Positions 36,465-45,716 are shown, counted from the first letter of the stretch. The stretch is DNA of 64,000 nucleotides from Chryseobacterium aahli (GCF_022699665.1 NZ_JALDNB010000002.1:682001-746000); one strand, 5' to 3'. Notes: generated by a model from the sequence alone, not told the origin. Program-made: numbers and translations.

Positions 36465-37628
36465 ATGCTTAATTTCGAGTTAAAAAATCCAACAAAAATA
36501 CTTTTCGGGAAGGGAGAAATCGCTAAAATTTCAAAAGAAATTCCACAAGATGCCAAAGTCTTAATGATTTACGGTGGCGGAAGCATCAAAAGCAATGGTG
36601 TTTACGATCAGGTAAAAGATGCTTTGAAGAACCATGACGTTCAGGAGTTTGGTGGTGTTCCTGCGAATCCTGAGTATGAAGTTTTAGTAAAAGCTTTACA
36701 GTTCATCAAAGAAAATAATATCACTTATTTACTCGCTGTAGGAGGCGGATCTGTAATTGACGGTGTAAAATTTCTTTCAGCAGCAGCAAACTATGACGGC
36801 GAACCTTGGGAAATCTTGAAAAAACCAGTGAGAACCTTCGAAGGCGAAGGAATGCCCTTTGGTACTATCCTAACGTTACCCGCGACAGGTTCTGAAATGA
36901 ATTCCGGATATGTCATTTCAAGAAGAGAAACCAATGAAAAGCTATCATCCGGCGGGCCAGGATTATTTCCTCAATTTTCAGTTTTAGATCCTGAAGTAAT
37001 CAAATCTATTCCAAAAAAACAAATTGCCAACGGTATTGCCGATGCTTATACACATGTTTTAGAACAATATATGACGTCACCATCTTCGGCTGATCTTCAG
37101 GAAAGAATTGCCGAAAGTATTCTAATCTCTTTACAAGAAACTGCACCAAAAGTGATGGCGGAAGATTTTGATTACGATGCGGCAGGTAACTTTATGTGGT
37201 GTTGTACAATGGCTTTAAATGGACTTATTCAAAAGGGAGTAATTACCGATTGGGCAGTTCATGCAATGGGACATGAGCTTACCGCTTATTATGGTATTGA
37301 CCACGCAAGAACACTCGCTGTAATCGCGCCTTCTCACTACCGATATAATTTTGAAACCAAAAAAGAAAAATTAGCTCAATACGCAGAAAGAGTATGGAAA
37401 ATAACTGAAGGAAGTGTAGAAGAAAAAGCCGAAGCAGCCATCAAAAAAATGGAAGCGTTTTTCCACAGTCTCGACATTCAAACCCAACTTTCAGATTACA
37501 CCGAAGATTATCATAACACGGCAGAGCGTGTAGAAAAAGCTTTTACAGAAAGAAACTGGCTTGGTCTGGGAGAAAATAAAAATCTGACACCACAAGATGC
37601 TTATAAAATTGTAGAAATGAGTTATTAG
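36465..37628 (+). CDS. iron-containing alcohol dehydrogenase of the YqhD/butanol type
   Basis: A 387-aa group III dehydrogenase. It opens NFELKNPTKILFGKGEI, carries the coenzyme loop YLLAVGGGSVIDGVKFLSAA, and has the metal ligands in NGIADAYTHVLEQYM (Asp, His) and WAVHAMGHELTAYYGIDHAR (two His). These features match the YqhD/NAD(P)H-dependent butanol dehydrogenase branch, which reduces a range of aldehydes to alcohols in the cytoplasm and often protects against reactive aldehydes. Substrate and cofactor preference cannot be fixed. It is a single gene with its own -7 box. Confidence 0.93.
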   Translation: MLNFELKNPTKILFGKGEIAKISKEIPQDAKVLMIYGGGSIKSNGVYDQVKDALKNHDVQEFGGVPANPEYEVLVKALQFIKENNITYLLAVGGGSVIDGVKFLSAAANYDGEPWEILKKPVRTFEGEGMPFGTILTLPATGSEMNSGYVISRRETNEKLSSGGPGLFPQFSVLDPEVIKSIPKKQIANGIADAYTHVLEQYMTSPSSADLQERIAESILISLQETAPKVMAEDFDYDAAGNFMWCCTMALNGLIQKGVITDWAVHAMGHELTAYYGIDHARTLAVIAPSHYRYNFETKKEKLAQYAERVWKITEGSVEEKAEAAIKKMEAFFHSLDIQTQLSDYTEDYHNTAERVEKAFTERNWLGLGENKNLTPQDAYKIVEMSY

Positions 37629-37638
37629 GAAGTCGGGA

Positions 37639-37714
37639 AGTCAGAAGATCGTGGTTAAAATCTTGCGGATTGTAATTATAAAATTCAATATTTTTAAATT
37701 TCAATCTTCTGACT
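37639..37714. repeat. intergenic inverted repeat
   Basis: AGTCAGAAGAT (37639-37649) and ATCTTCTGACT (37704-37714) form an 11-bp inverted repeat with a 54-base spacer after the dehydrogenase gene. Confidence 0.5.
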
Positions 37715-37816
37715 CTACTCTCTGAGAACAAATATTACATTTTTTACAAACATTAGTTTAAAAAACCTGAATTTCATTATAAATATTTCAAATTTATTTA
37801 TATTTTAGCATATTCT

Positions 37817-37824
37817 TAAATTTG
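37817..37824 (+). promoter_or_regulatory. -7 promoter box of the lipocalin-like gene
   Basis: TAAATTTG with 5 bases to the ATG at 37830. It overlaps the upstream GTG, which is therefore unlikely to be the start. Confidence 0.5.
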
Positions 37825-37829
37825 TGAAA

Positions 37830-38288
37830 ATGAAAAAATACTTACTTTTATTTGCCTTTTCAGCCTTAGCGCTTAGTTCTTGTGAAGATGATGATATTCA
37901 AAACTATGAATTGGATATGCTAAAAGGTGAATGGAAGGCAACAAAATCAGAAGTTGTTTCTGGAAAAGATCTTAAAACTGTAATTTCAACCGATACACCT
38001 ACCGGATGTAGTGCAAAAAGTACAGCAGAATTCAGAATTGATTATTATGCAGCGTACACAGCAGTAACCGGAGTTGGAGCAACATGTACAAGCAGTAAAA
38101 CAGAAGGTAAATATTCTTATGATGCAGAAGAGAAACTACTTACCATCCAATATGATAATGACCTTCCAAGCGTTTATAAAGTACTGATTCTAAGCAGTAC
38201 GGAAATGAAATTAATGACGATGGTCGGCAATATTGACCAAAATGGCGATAAAGTCATCGACTTCACACAGATCAGCTATGTGAGATAA
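37830..38288 (+). CDS. lipocalin-like lipoprotein
   Basis: 152 aa from the ATG 37830. The signal MKKYLLLFAFSALALSSC ends in the lipobox cysteine, followed by EDDD, a common outer-membrane-retention pattern in Bacteroidota. The mature part begins LKGEWKATKSEVV and continues as beta-strands (EGKYSYDAEEKLLTIQYDND, EMKLMTMVGNID), as in the Bacteroidota lipocalin-like family. Ligand unknown. Two cysteines in the mature part might form a disulfide. It is a single gene with a terminator downstream. Confidence 0.8.
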   Translation: MKKYLLLFAFSALALSSCEDDDIQNYELDMLKGEWKATKSEVVSGKDLKTVISTDTPTGCSAKSTAEFRIDYYAAYTAVTGVGATCTSSKTEGKYSYDAEEKLLTIQYDNDLPSVYKVLILSSTEMKLMTMVGNIDQNGDKVIDFTQISYVR

Positions 38289-38294
38289 AATAAC

Positions 38295-38324
38295 TAAACT
38301 CCCGATATTTTCGGGAGTTTTTTA
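38295..38324 (+). terminator. intrinsic terminator of the lipocalin-like gene
   Basis: AAACTCCCGA (38295-38304) pairs with TCGGGAGTTT (38310-38319) and is followed by T. Confidence 0.8.
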
Positions 38325-38355
38325 TTATATTTATTTCCTACAAAATTAGAAAACA

Positions 38356-39012
38356 ATGAAGAAGATTTTCGCAGCATTTCTATTGCTGACCTTTGCCCTT
38401 ATTTTTTCGCAGGACAAACAGCCAATGTACTGGCAGGACATTCAAAATTTCAAAAAAACAGACTCAGAATCTGCTCCACCCAAAGACGCTATTCTTTTAA
38501 TTGGGAGTTCATCTTTTACCAAATGGCAGGATGTTTCAGATTATTTTCCCGAAAAAGTGATTATTAATAGAGGTTTTGGAGGTTCAAGGTTGACAGATCT
38601 CAATTATTATTCTGAAGATTTATTAAACTCTTATCAGCCCAAGCAAATTATCATCTACTGTGGTGAAAATGATTTTGCAGATGATGCCAAGTTAAAATCA
38701 AAAGTAGTAGTCGATAGATACAAAACTTTTTACAGAAAAATTCGTGAAAAATTTCCAAACATTCAGGTCGATTATATTTCAATTAAATATTCTCCAAGCC
38801 GGGAGCATCTTTGGCCTCAAATGAAAGAAGCCAATAAGAAGATTGCTAAATTCATGAAGAAAGAAAAAAATGCAGATTTCATAGACATTACAAAGGTTAT
38901 GAATGATGCTAATGGAAATATCAGAAAAGACCTTTTTGTGGAAGATATGCTTCACATGACCCCAGAAGGTTATCAGCTTTGGACTAAAGTGATGAAACCT
39001 TATATGAAGTAA
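38356..39012 (+). CDS. secreted SGNH/GDSL-type esterase
   Basis: A 218-aa protein with signal peptide MKKIFAAFLLLTFALIFSQ. The SGNH blocks are present: nucleophile serine in AILLIGSSSFTKW (block I), the Gly of block II in NRGFGGSRL, the Asn in YCGENDFADD (block III), and the Asp-x-x-His of block V in EDMLHMTPEGYQLW. Members are lipases, acyl esterases or carbohydrate acetylesterases; the substrate is not readable. It ends before a strong terminator shared with the convergent helicase gene. Confidence 0.88.
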   Translation: MKKIFAAFLLLTFALIFSQDKQPMYWQDIQNFKKTDSESAPPKDAILLIGSSSFTKWQDVSDYFPEKVIINRGFGGSRLTDLNYYSEDLLNSYQPKQIIIYCGENDFADDAKLKSKVVVDRYKTFYRKIREKFPNIQVDYISIKYSPSREHLWPQMKEANKKIAKFMKKEKNADFIDITKVMNDANGNIRKDLFVEDMLHMTPEGYQLWTKVMKPYMK

Positions 39013-39051
39013 ATTCTTAGTAATAGCATTGAATATTTAATTCATCTAAAC

Positions 39052-39084
39052 AAAAAACGATTCCAAAAATTGGAATCGTTTTTT
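39052..39084. terminator. bidirectional terminator between the esterase and helicase genes
   Basis: A perfect 15-bp stem AAAAAACGATTCCAA/TTGGAATCGTTTTTT around AAA. Confidence 0.85.
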
Positions 39085-39089
39085 TATGT

Positions 39090-40442
39090 TTATTTCTTTC
39101 TCTTCGATTTTGAGATTGCTTTCTGTTGTGCTCGGTTGGCTCCGAATTTCTTAGGCTCTTTCCTTTTTGATGGTCCGCCCCAGTTTTCCTTCTTATTTTT
39201 ATCTTTCTTCTCATGGAAAGCCCCGCCACCTTCATACAATTTCCCTTGCGCAGGATTTTTCATCAAGATAACATCTTCTTCTGAAGCAATCTTTTTAGGA
39301 TTTATTTTCACTTCAGATGGGAAGTCGATATACCTTAATTCTTTATCCATCAATAATTCGATGTCAAGTACTAAAGTTTCTTCTTTTTTAGTCACAAAAG
39401 TGATGGCTTTACCGTCTTTATCAGCTCTACCAGTTCTACCAATTCTGTGAATATACTGCTCCTGAACTTCCGGAGTTTCGAAATTGATAACGTGGGTAAT
39501 ATTTGAAATATCCAGACCTCTCGCCATAACATCCGTCGTAATCAAACCTCTGATTTCCTCTTTTTCAAAGCTTTTCATCGCTTTCAATCTGTAGTTCTGT
39601 GATTTATTTGAGTGAATCACATCAAATTCTTCCGGGAAAAGCTCATTTATTTTTACAAATAATAAGTCTGCGTGTTTTTTGTTATTAGCGAAAATCAAGA
39701 CTTTAGACATATCTTCATTGTTCTTCAACAAATGCTCAAGCAAATTGATTTTTGTATTGAAGTTTTCAACTTTATAAGCGGTCTGCTCAATTTTCTCAAG
39801 CGGAGTTCCTGATTTTGCCAATGAAATTTCAATAGGGCCTGCAAAATACTGTTCAAGCATTTCGTCAACAGCTTCTGTCATGGTTGCAGAGAAAAGAATA
39901 TTCTGTCTTTTTTCTCTCATCATTTCGAAAATATGTGTCAACTGCGGTCTGAAACCTAAATTCAACATTTCATCAAATTCATCAATAATCAGTTTTTGCA
40001 CTTCTCTTAATGAAATTGCATTATCAATCGCCAAATCCATAATTCGACCGGGTGTTCCGACTAAAATATCGCAACCGTCGTTGAATAAAAGCTTTTGCGT
40101 ATTGATGTTTTTTCCACCGTAAATTCCGATTACTCTTGCAGTAATATTCTCTGTCAGTTTTTCAACGATTTCTGATACCTGAACGACTAATTCTCTTGTA
40201 GGAACTAAAATAACAACTGTAGGATTTCCCGTTTTATTGTATTTCCAGGTCTTCAAAACCGGAAGAAGATAAGCCAAAGTTTTCCCTGTTCCCGTCTGTG
40301 CAATTCCCATCACATCTCTTCCAGAAAGGATCGGTCCGATACTCTTCTCCTGAATTGGAGTAGGCTCAAATAAATTTAAATCTGCTAAAACATCAAGAAC
40401 TCTAACCGGAAGGTCAAAGTCTGCAAAAGTGAGTTTTTCCAT
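39090..40442 (-). CDS. DEAD-box-family ATP-dependent RNA helicase with DEFD motif II
   Basis: A 450-aa helicase. Motifs in order: Q motif (LFEPTPIQEKSI), I AQTGTGKT, Ia PTREL, Ib TPGR, II D154-E-F-D157 in place of DEAD, III SAT, V TTDVMARGLDIS, VI HRIGRTGRADKDG. The C-terminal 60 residues are Lys-rich and unstructured (GGPSKRKEPKKFGANRA), a likely RNA-binding tail. Such helicases remodel RNA in ribosome assembly, decay or cold adaptation; which one is unknown. It is a single gene; the -7 box is 4 bases from the ATG. Confidence 0.93.
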   Translation of the reverse strand: MEKLTFADFDLPVRVLDVLADLNLFEPTPIQEKSIGPILSGRDVMGIAQTGTGKTLAYLLPVLKTWKYNKTGNPTVVILVPTRELVVQVSEIVEKLTENITARVIGIYGGKNINTQKLLFNDGCDILVGTPGRIMDLAIDNAISLREVQKLIIDEFDEMLNLGFRPQLTHIFEMMREKRQNILFSATMTEAVDEMLEQYFAGPIEISLAKSGTPLEKIEQTAYKVENFNTKINLLEHLLKNNEDMSKVLIFANNKKHADLLFVKINELFPEEFDVIHSNKSQNYRLKAMKSFEKEEIRGLITTDVMARGLDISNITHVINFETPEVQEQYIHRIGRTGRADKDGKAITFVTKKEETLVLDIELLMDKELRYIDFPSEVKINPKKIASEEDVILMKNPAQGKLYEGGGAFHEKKDKNKKENWGGPSKRKEPKKFGANRAQQKAISKSKRKK

Positions 40443-40446
40443 TTTG

Positions 40447-40454
40447 CAAAGATA
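40447..40454 (-). promoter_or_regulatory. -7 promoter box of the helicase gene, leaderless
   Basis: TATCTTTG on the minus strand, 4 bases before the ATG. Confidence 0.5.
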
Positions 40455-40554
40455 GGCAATTAATTTGGTTGTGTATTATTGTAAAAATTTGTAGGATACA
40501 AGATGAATTATGGTAAGTTTAATGTCTAATTTTTGTTTGAAAACTTAGCATAAC

Positions 40555-40624
40555 GTTTGTCATTCCGTAGGAATCTAAGCAACTAAAAACTTTTCTGTGT
40601 TGGGATTCCTCCGGAATGACAAAC
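40555..40624. repeat. inverted repeat element with 21-base arms, copy 1
   Basis: Left arm GTTTGTCATTCCGTAGGAATC (40555-40575) and right arm (40604-40624) are reverse complements with one mismatch. A second copy is at 61578-61657. Confidence 0.8.
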
Positions 40625-40666
40625 TAACCGTTGATTTTCTAACTGTAAATTCACTTATCTTATATT

Positions 40667-42310
40667 CTACTTTCTCGTAATTCTCAGCAACAGAATCACA
40701 ACCAATAAGACCGAAAATATAAATCCTAAAACAGCAACCAAAGACATCTCCCCAATTCTTGGTCCTGATTCTGAAACAAAAACAATGGCTGTGGCAATAA
40801 TATTCGCTCCCAAAACCATCGCTAAAATTAAATTGATAATGCTTGATTTTATCAGCTGATTGGTCTTTTCTATATTTTTAATCTCACTAGAAATGGTGAA
40901 TTTATTATCATCCAATTTCTGCAGAACAGAACGCAACTCTTTTGGAATTTCATCTACATTATCGGTGAAATTCATCATTTTATCCATTCCGGATTTGAAA
41001 AGCTTTTTGGGACTGATCTTTCTTGTCAGTATTTTTTTGGTGTACGGATGAAGACTTTTTACAATATCCAGATCAGGATTAATGGTTCTTCCGACACCTT
41101 CTATCAACCCAATTCCCTTGAATAAAAGATAGAAGTAATCTGGCATATATAACTGATTATCCTTCAAAACATCTTTCATTTTGTTGATGATAATATGCGG
41201 ATCAATATCTTTTAGTGAAGTGCTGTGAACGAAATTCAAAACTTCCTCTACATCATTTTCAAATCTTCTTTCATCCGGAATTTCATAGCTGACCGCCATT
41301 TTTTTGAGATAACGAACAATTTTGTTAGAATTTTTAGCCACAAAAGCGACAATCAGACTTTCGAGAATTTCTTTATCATTCGGTTGAATTTTTCCTACTG
41401 CTCCAAAATCAATGAACACAACTTTTCCATCTCTTTTTACCAAAATATTTCCGGCGTGCGGATCAGCATGAAAAAAGCCGTAATCTAAAATCTGCGAAAC
41501 AAAAAGTCTCAAACCAACTTCAGAAATGACAACGGGATCAATTTGATGTTTTACTAATTCTTCTTTGTCTGTTACTTTAATTCCGTCAATAAATTCCATA
41601 CAAAGGACATTATTGTTTGAAAATTCATCATAGACAATCGGAACGTATGTTTCTTTATTGTTTTTAAAATTTAAAGCAAACTGTTTGATATTATTCCTTT
41701 CATTAACGAGAGAAACTTCTTCCAATAAAGACTTTTCAAAGGTTGCAATGGCTTGTTTCAAATTAAGCTTGGAACCAATCTCAGAATAAGTCGAAATAAG
41801 CTTAACTAAATCTTTAATAAGCAGTAAATCATCTTCAATGACACTGAGAACATCAGGTTTTTTGATTTTTAAAATGACTTCTTCTCCAGTCATTAGAGTC
41901 GCTCTGTAAACCTGAGCTATAGAAGCTGTTGCTAAAGGTTTTGTGATAATTTCTGAGAAATGCTCATTGACAACGATATTAAATTCATTTTCCAGAATTT
42001 CTTCGACATTCATTTCAACTACTTCTACCCGATCCTGAAGTTTCTGCAATTCCTGAATCAATTCTGGTGGAAGCAAATCTTCACGGTTGCTAAATGTCTG
42101 TCCGAGCTTCACAAAAGTAGGACCCAATTCTTCTAAAACCAATCGTATTCTTTCGTAAACGGTTCCTTTGGAAATAATTTCGTCAGACGACGCAGAACTC
42201 TCTTCCGGTCTTTTGCCCATTCTGGCAATCATATCTTTGAAGCCGTATTTACTTAAAACGGAAATTAAGCGTGCGGATCTTTTCAGCTTTCGCTGTTGTT
42301 TGTCAAACAT
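40667..42310 (-). CDS. UbiB/AarF-family (ABC1/ADCK) atypical kinase-like protein
   Basis: A 547-aa protein. The family KxGQ motif is in TFVKLGQTFSNREDLLPPEL, the nucleotide-loop alanines in TASIAQVYRATLMTGEEVIL, and the catalytic/metal blocks in FFHADPHAGNILVKRDG and VVFIDFGAVGKI. Two membrane helices end the protein (IIATAIVFVSESG region and VAVLGFIFSVLLVVILLL). Members support quinone or lipid metabolism through an unusual ATPase activity at the inner membrane. No ubiquinone or menaquinone genes are adjacent. The membrane protein gene upstream on the same strand (82 bases) may be linked. Confidence 0.92.
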   Translation of the reverse strand: MFDKQQRKLKRSARLISVLSKYGFKDMIARMGKRPEESSASSDEIISKGTVYERIRLVLEELGPTFVKLGQTFSNREDLLPPELIQELQKLQDRVEVVEMNVEEILENEFNIVVNEHFSEIITKPLATASIAQVYRATLMTGEEVILKIKKPDVLSVIEDDLLLIKDLVKLISTYSEIGSKLNLKQAIATFEKSLLEEVSLVNERNNIKQFALNFKNNKETYVPIVYDEFSNNNVLCMEFIDGIKVTDKEELVKHQIDPVVISEVGLRLFVSQILDYGFFHADPHAGNILVKRDGKVVFIDFGAVGKIQPNDKEILESLIVAFVAKNSNKIVRYLKKMAVSYEIPDERRFENDVEEVLNFVHSTSLKDIDPHIIINKMKDVLKDNQLYMPDYFYLLFKGIGLIEGVGRTINPDLDIVKSLHPYTKKILTRKISPKKLFKSGMDKMMNFTDNVDEIPKELRSVLQKLDDNKFTISSEIKNIEKTNQLIKSSIINLILAMVLGANIIATAIVFVSESGPRIGEMSLVAVLGFIFSVLLVVILLLRITRK

Positions 42311-42391
42311 AATTTTGAGGATGAATTGAATTGCAAAGTAACTTCAAAAATTATTCCGATTGGAAATTAACTGAGAATTATCAAGATAATT

Positions 42392-43093
42392 TTAAATCAC
42401 TTTAAATCCCGTCAAAATCAATATTAAAAGATTAATCCCCAAAATCACCCAAAAGAAAAGTCTACTTGGTTCGGAAATACTTTTTAGCTGATCGATGATT
42501 TTCACTTTAATAATTTCTGAGAAACTTACATTCTCGTCTTTGAAATCAATTTCATTCAAGTTTACTTTTTTAAAACCAAACGTGATAATTTTCTTTAGCC
42601 ATTTGTTTTGTTTTGAATCTCTGATTTCCTGTAAAATTCTCAGCTGCAACTTAGTTTTGTCAACGCCTTGCTTGAATAATTCTGGTTGATGTTCTTTTAC
42701 TTTTAAAAGAATTTTATCTATAATCGGGAACAATAATTTTTCGCCTTTATCAGCAATCAGTCGGTTGATTGTTTTGAACATAACATATTTATTTCCCATT
42801 GAGAATAATAAAAACGGACTGCCTATCATACTTAGCAACGTCAAACCAAACGCAATAGGCCGTTGCATAAAAAGCACAACAATGGCAGCATCACCATTTG
42901 TATGAACTGGACCGCCGCCATTTGAATATGTTTGTCGGATGATTATCATTATTGTCGTAATGCAGAGAATTGCAATGGAGAATTGACCTATCAAATTTAT
43001 TTTCAAAAAGCTCAGAGTTGACCTTCCAAAAAGCTTTGCAAAATATTTGAAATCTTCGTTAATGAAACCCTTCTGTTTTTCTTTAATCATCAT
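42392..43093 (-). CDS. uncharacterised membrane protein next to the UbiB-like gene
   Basis: A 233-aa protein with an N-terminal amphipathic stretch, membrane helices about 30-52 (LIGQFSIAILCITTIMIIIR), 72-100 (FMQRPIAFGLTLLSMIGSPF) and a last one at 210-230 (LFFWVILGINLLILILTGF), with a long charged cytosolic loop between. No known motif. It lies upstream of the UbiB-like gene on the same strand, 81 bases apart and with no terminator between. Function unknown. Confidence 0.65.
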   Translation of the reverse strand: MMIKEKQKGFINEDFKYFAKLFGRSTLSFLKINLIGQFSIAILCITTIMIIIRQTYSNGGGPVHTNGDAAIVVLFMQRPIAFGLTLLSMIGSPFLLFSMGNKYVMFKTINRLIADKGEKLLFPIIDKILLKVKEHQPELFKQGVDKTKLQLRILQEIRDSKQNKWLKKIITFGFKKVNLNEIDFKDENVSFSEIIKVKIIDQLKSISEPSRLFFWVILGINLLILILTGFKVI

Positions 43094-43158
43094 GTGTGTG
43101 AATTTTACATCTTAAAAATACGAAGAATTGAACACATGAAAACAATATTTAACTGAAA

Positions 43159-43995
43159 TTATTCTGTAAAAACATATTCATTGTAATGTCCTAAAAATTT
43201 CACATTAGAACCTAAAGAAATAATCTCATCGATGACGTTTTGAGACAAAACATTGTGCCATTCACTGGCAACATTGATGAAGAAAAAGTAATTTCCCAAA
43301 CCCGTTTTCAAAGTTCGGCTTTCAATTTTTGAAAGGTTCATTTTTCGCCATGCAAAAGCGGAAAGTACCTGATGAAGACCTCCCGCGTGATCTTCGGGAA
43401 GTGTGATGATAAGTGATGTTTTCTCAGAAGTTTGCGGTAAATCCAATTTTAAACTTTCTTTCTTTTTTGAGATTACGATAAACTTGGTATGATTCTGTTC
43501 AAAATCCTGAATATTTTCATGTATAATTTTTAAACCATACAGTTTTGCGGAATATCGATTGGCAACTGCTGCCCATTTCTCGTTTTGATTTTCAGAAACC
43601 AATTTTGCGGCTGCGGCTGTTGAACTATAATCCTGCGACTGAATATCTTTATAATAATCATGTCTAAAGTGAAAAGTCTGCGCCAAGGCTTGAGGATGCG
43701 AAATGATTTTATCAAAAGTCTCGTTATCAGGATGAATCATCAGATGATGCGCGATCGGCATCACCAATTCAGTTTCAATAAATACTTCGAAATCATAGAG
43801 ATAATCCAATGTCATTGAAACCGTACCTTCAATAGAATTTTCTAAAGGAACGACCGCTTTATCAACTTCATTATTTTTAACGGCATTGAAACAGTCTAAA
43901 ATGCTCGACTGTGGAACCAATTCTTCATTCGGAAAAATCTGTGTGGCTGCCAACTGCGTAAAACTCGCCTGTGGACCAAGGTATGCTATCTTCAT
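43159..43995 (-). CDS. pheA: prephenate dehydratase
   Basis: A 278-aa monofunctional enzyme. The PDT domain begins KIAYLGPQASFTQLAATQIF, with VVPLENSIEGTVSMTLDYLY and the TRF-like substrate site at NHTKFIVI. The C-terminal ACT domain is LIITLPEDHAGGLHQVLSAF, then KIESRTLKTGLGNYFFFINV (the ESRP phenylalanine-binding motif in ESRT form). It turns prephenate into phenylpyruvate for phenylalanine synthesis, probably with feedback by phenylalanine. There is no chorismate-mutase domain. It is a single gene and its -7 box is 4 bases before the ATG. Confidence 0.95.
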   Translation of the reverse strand: MKIAYLGPQASFTQLAATQIFPNEELVPQSSILDCFNAVKNNEVDKAVVPLENSIEGTVSMTLDYLYDFEVFIETELVMPIAHHLMIHPDNETFDKIISHPQALAQTFHFRHDYYKDIQSQDYSSTAAAAKLVSENQNEKWAAVANRYSAKLYGLKIIHENIQDFEQNHTKFIVISKKKESLKLDLPQTSEKTSLIITLPEDHAGGLHQVLSAFAWRKMNLSKIESRTLKTGLGNYFFFINVASEWHNVLSQNVIDEIISLGSNVKFLGHYNEYVFTE

Positions 43996-43999
43996 TGAA

Positions 44000-44007
44000 C
44001 AAATGTA
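44000..44007 (-). promoter_or_regulatory. -7 promoter box of pheA, leaderless
   Basis: TACATTTG on the minus strand, 4 bases before the ATG. Confidence 0.5.
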
Positions 44008-44065
44008 AAAAATTAATCATAAAAAATGTTCGGATGAAGCTGTAAAACGATGAACCAATTTATTT

Positions 44066-44701
44066 TTAAAATTTAAAATTACTCAGTTGATCAAAATCTG
44101 AGCGGTCAAATATATCTTTAATAACTCCTTCTTCCAAAATTGCAATTTTGTCACAGGTATGAAATAGAGTCTCAATAATATGCGAGCTAATCACCACAAT
44201 TTTGTTTTTATCTTTCAGTTCACGGATGATTTCGTATAAAATATGAACGCCTTCAAAGTCTACTCCATTAAAAGGTTCGTCAAGAATGTTGATGGGTTTA
44301 TCGAGCATCAGCATTCCCATCAACGCAATTTTCTTTTTCATTCCGCTGGAATAATCTTGAACAAATTTATTGAGTGGCAACTTAAATTTTCCGGTAAGTT
44401 CGCTTACAGATTGCTGCTCGTTTTCTGAGAAATATTCTAAATACTCTTTTCCGGTGATGTATGGGTAGAAATAGTTTTCAGTTTCGAGATAAGAAATGCT
44501 CTTTCTTTTGAGTTTTTCGTTATTCCAAAGAATTTCGCCAGCATATTTTTGATTCTGATACAGAGATTCAAATAGTGTAGTTTTTCCTGCTCCATTTTTT
44601 CCAAGCAAACCAATGATAGAACCTTCTTCTAAATTTAGATTCAAGCCTTTTAAGACATTTTTATCTTTAAAACTGACCGATAAATCTTTAATTTCCAACA
44701 T
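44066..44701 (-). CDS. ABC transporter ATP-binding protein
   Basis: A 211-aa ATPase. Walker A is GLLGKNGAGKTTLFE (residues 31-45), the signature is YSSGMKKKIALMG, Walker B is INILDEPFNGVD, and the switch His is in VVISSHIIETLFHTCDKI. It powers transport together with the membrane partner encoded just upstream, whose stop overlaps this start by 14 bases. The substrate is unknown; the layout resembles simple ABC-2-type exporters or export of a bacteriocin-like compound, but no such gene is nearby. Confidence 0.92.
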   Translation of the reverse strand: MLEIKDLSVSFKDKNVLKGLNLNLEEGSIIGLLGKNGAGKTTLFESLYQNQKYAGEILWNNEKLKRKSISYLETENYFYPYITGKEYLEYFSENEQQSVSELTGKFKLPLNKFVQDYSSGMKKKIALMGMLMLDKPINILDEPFNGVDFEGVHILYEIIRELKDKNKIVVISSHIIETLFHTCDKIAILEEGVIKDIFDRSDFDQLSNFKF

Positions 44702-45602
44702 AAATTCTGATGTTTTGTTTTGCCTCTTTGATATTTTGTTTGATCACGAAAATTGCAGGAATAATCAATATACTGCAGACAAAAAATTCTAAAAAGACAA
44801 TCATTCCGTAGTAATTTCCTCTTTCTTTAAAGTTGTACATTTTGTATTTTCTGGTGAGTATCAAAAGGAAATACAGATTCATAAATACCATATAATACAG
44901 AAGATAAAAGCCTTCAGCGTAATTAAAAACCAAGAAACCAATATAAGTTGGCAGCAAAACAAGGTTGAAAAAAGCGAGATTATTTCGCAGTTTAAATGTA
45001 AAGTCATACTTTTTAAAATACATTTCCAACATTTCTTTACTTTCATTGGGCTCAAAAATAGCGCCTATAAAATCAAATGTGAAAATTCCGCATAAAATAA
45101 AACTTGCCGGATAATAAGACGACATCACTAGAATTAGATAAACCAAAATCACCAAAATCGTATTTTTCCTAAAATAACTTTTCCATTCAAAAAGAAAAGT
45201 CGGAATAAAATTCCATTGAAGCCCGAAGCGAATTTGTTTTTTGGGATAGAAAAAAGCGAAGGAAATCACAGCAGCAAAAAACAGAAGTGCATATTGATCA
45301 ATTTTATAATTGATGTTTGCTAGCAGAAATATGCTGTAAATAATTACCGATTCAAGAAAAACCACTAACCTCCATTCTCTTACGAAGACTTTTTGCAGAA
45401 ACGGAATATCTTTTCTGTTGATGTGAAAAACAAATGTCAATAGAAAAAATAGTGAAGGATATAAAATTGCTAGAGGAAATTTCACCACCATCAGACACCC
45501 AAAAATTAAAAATGCAGGAAGACTGATTTTCGGATTTAAATTAAACATCCGCAAACTTTGATTGATTCTGAATTTGAAATGGGTATAAAACTTTCTCAAC
45601 AC
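44688..45602 (-). CDS. membrane partner of the ABC ATPase (permease-like)
   Basis: A 304-aa protein with about seven predicted membrane helices (for example ISLPAFLIFGCLMVVKFPLA and MIVFLEFFVCSILIIPAIFV). It starts at GTG (45602), or at the next TTG; there is no ATG before residue 19. No named permease domain is recognised. The 14-base overlap with the ATPase gene makes them a coupled pair, so I call it the permease by context. The membrane segments are evident; the role is inferred. Confidence 0.75.
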   Translation of the reverse strand: MLRKFYTHFKFRINQSLRMFNLNPKISLPAFLIFGCLMVVKFPLAILYPSLFFLLTFVFHINRKDIPFLQKVFVREWRLVVFLESVIIYSIFLLANINYKIDQYALLFFAAVISFAFFYPKKQIRFGLQWNFIPTFLFEWKSYFRKNTILVILVYLILVMSSYYPASFILCGIFTFDFIGAIFEPNESKEMLEMYFKKYDFTFKLRNNLAFFNLVLLPTYIGFLVFNYAEGFYLLYYMVFMNLYFLLILTRKYKMYNFKERGNYYGMIVFLEFFVCSILIIPAIFVIKQNIKEAKQNIRIYVGN

Positions 45603-45716
45603 CTGATTTTAAAGGTTTTTTACGATTGATTTTTCTGAACTTTCAAATATATGGAAAATTTCAGATGAGTTGAAGACTTGAGTCACGTAATAGTGATTTT
45701 ATTATCTTAAATAAAA

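Noticed and set aside
44066..45602. ABC pair as a bacteriocin exporter system
   Set aside because: No peptidase domain and no precursor peptide gene nearby; the substrate is left unknown.
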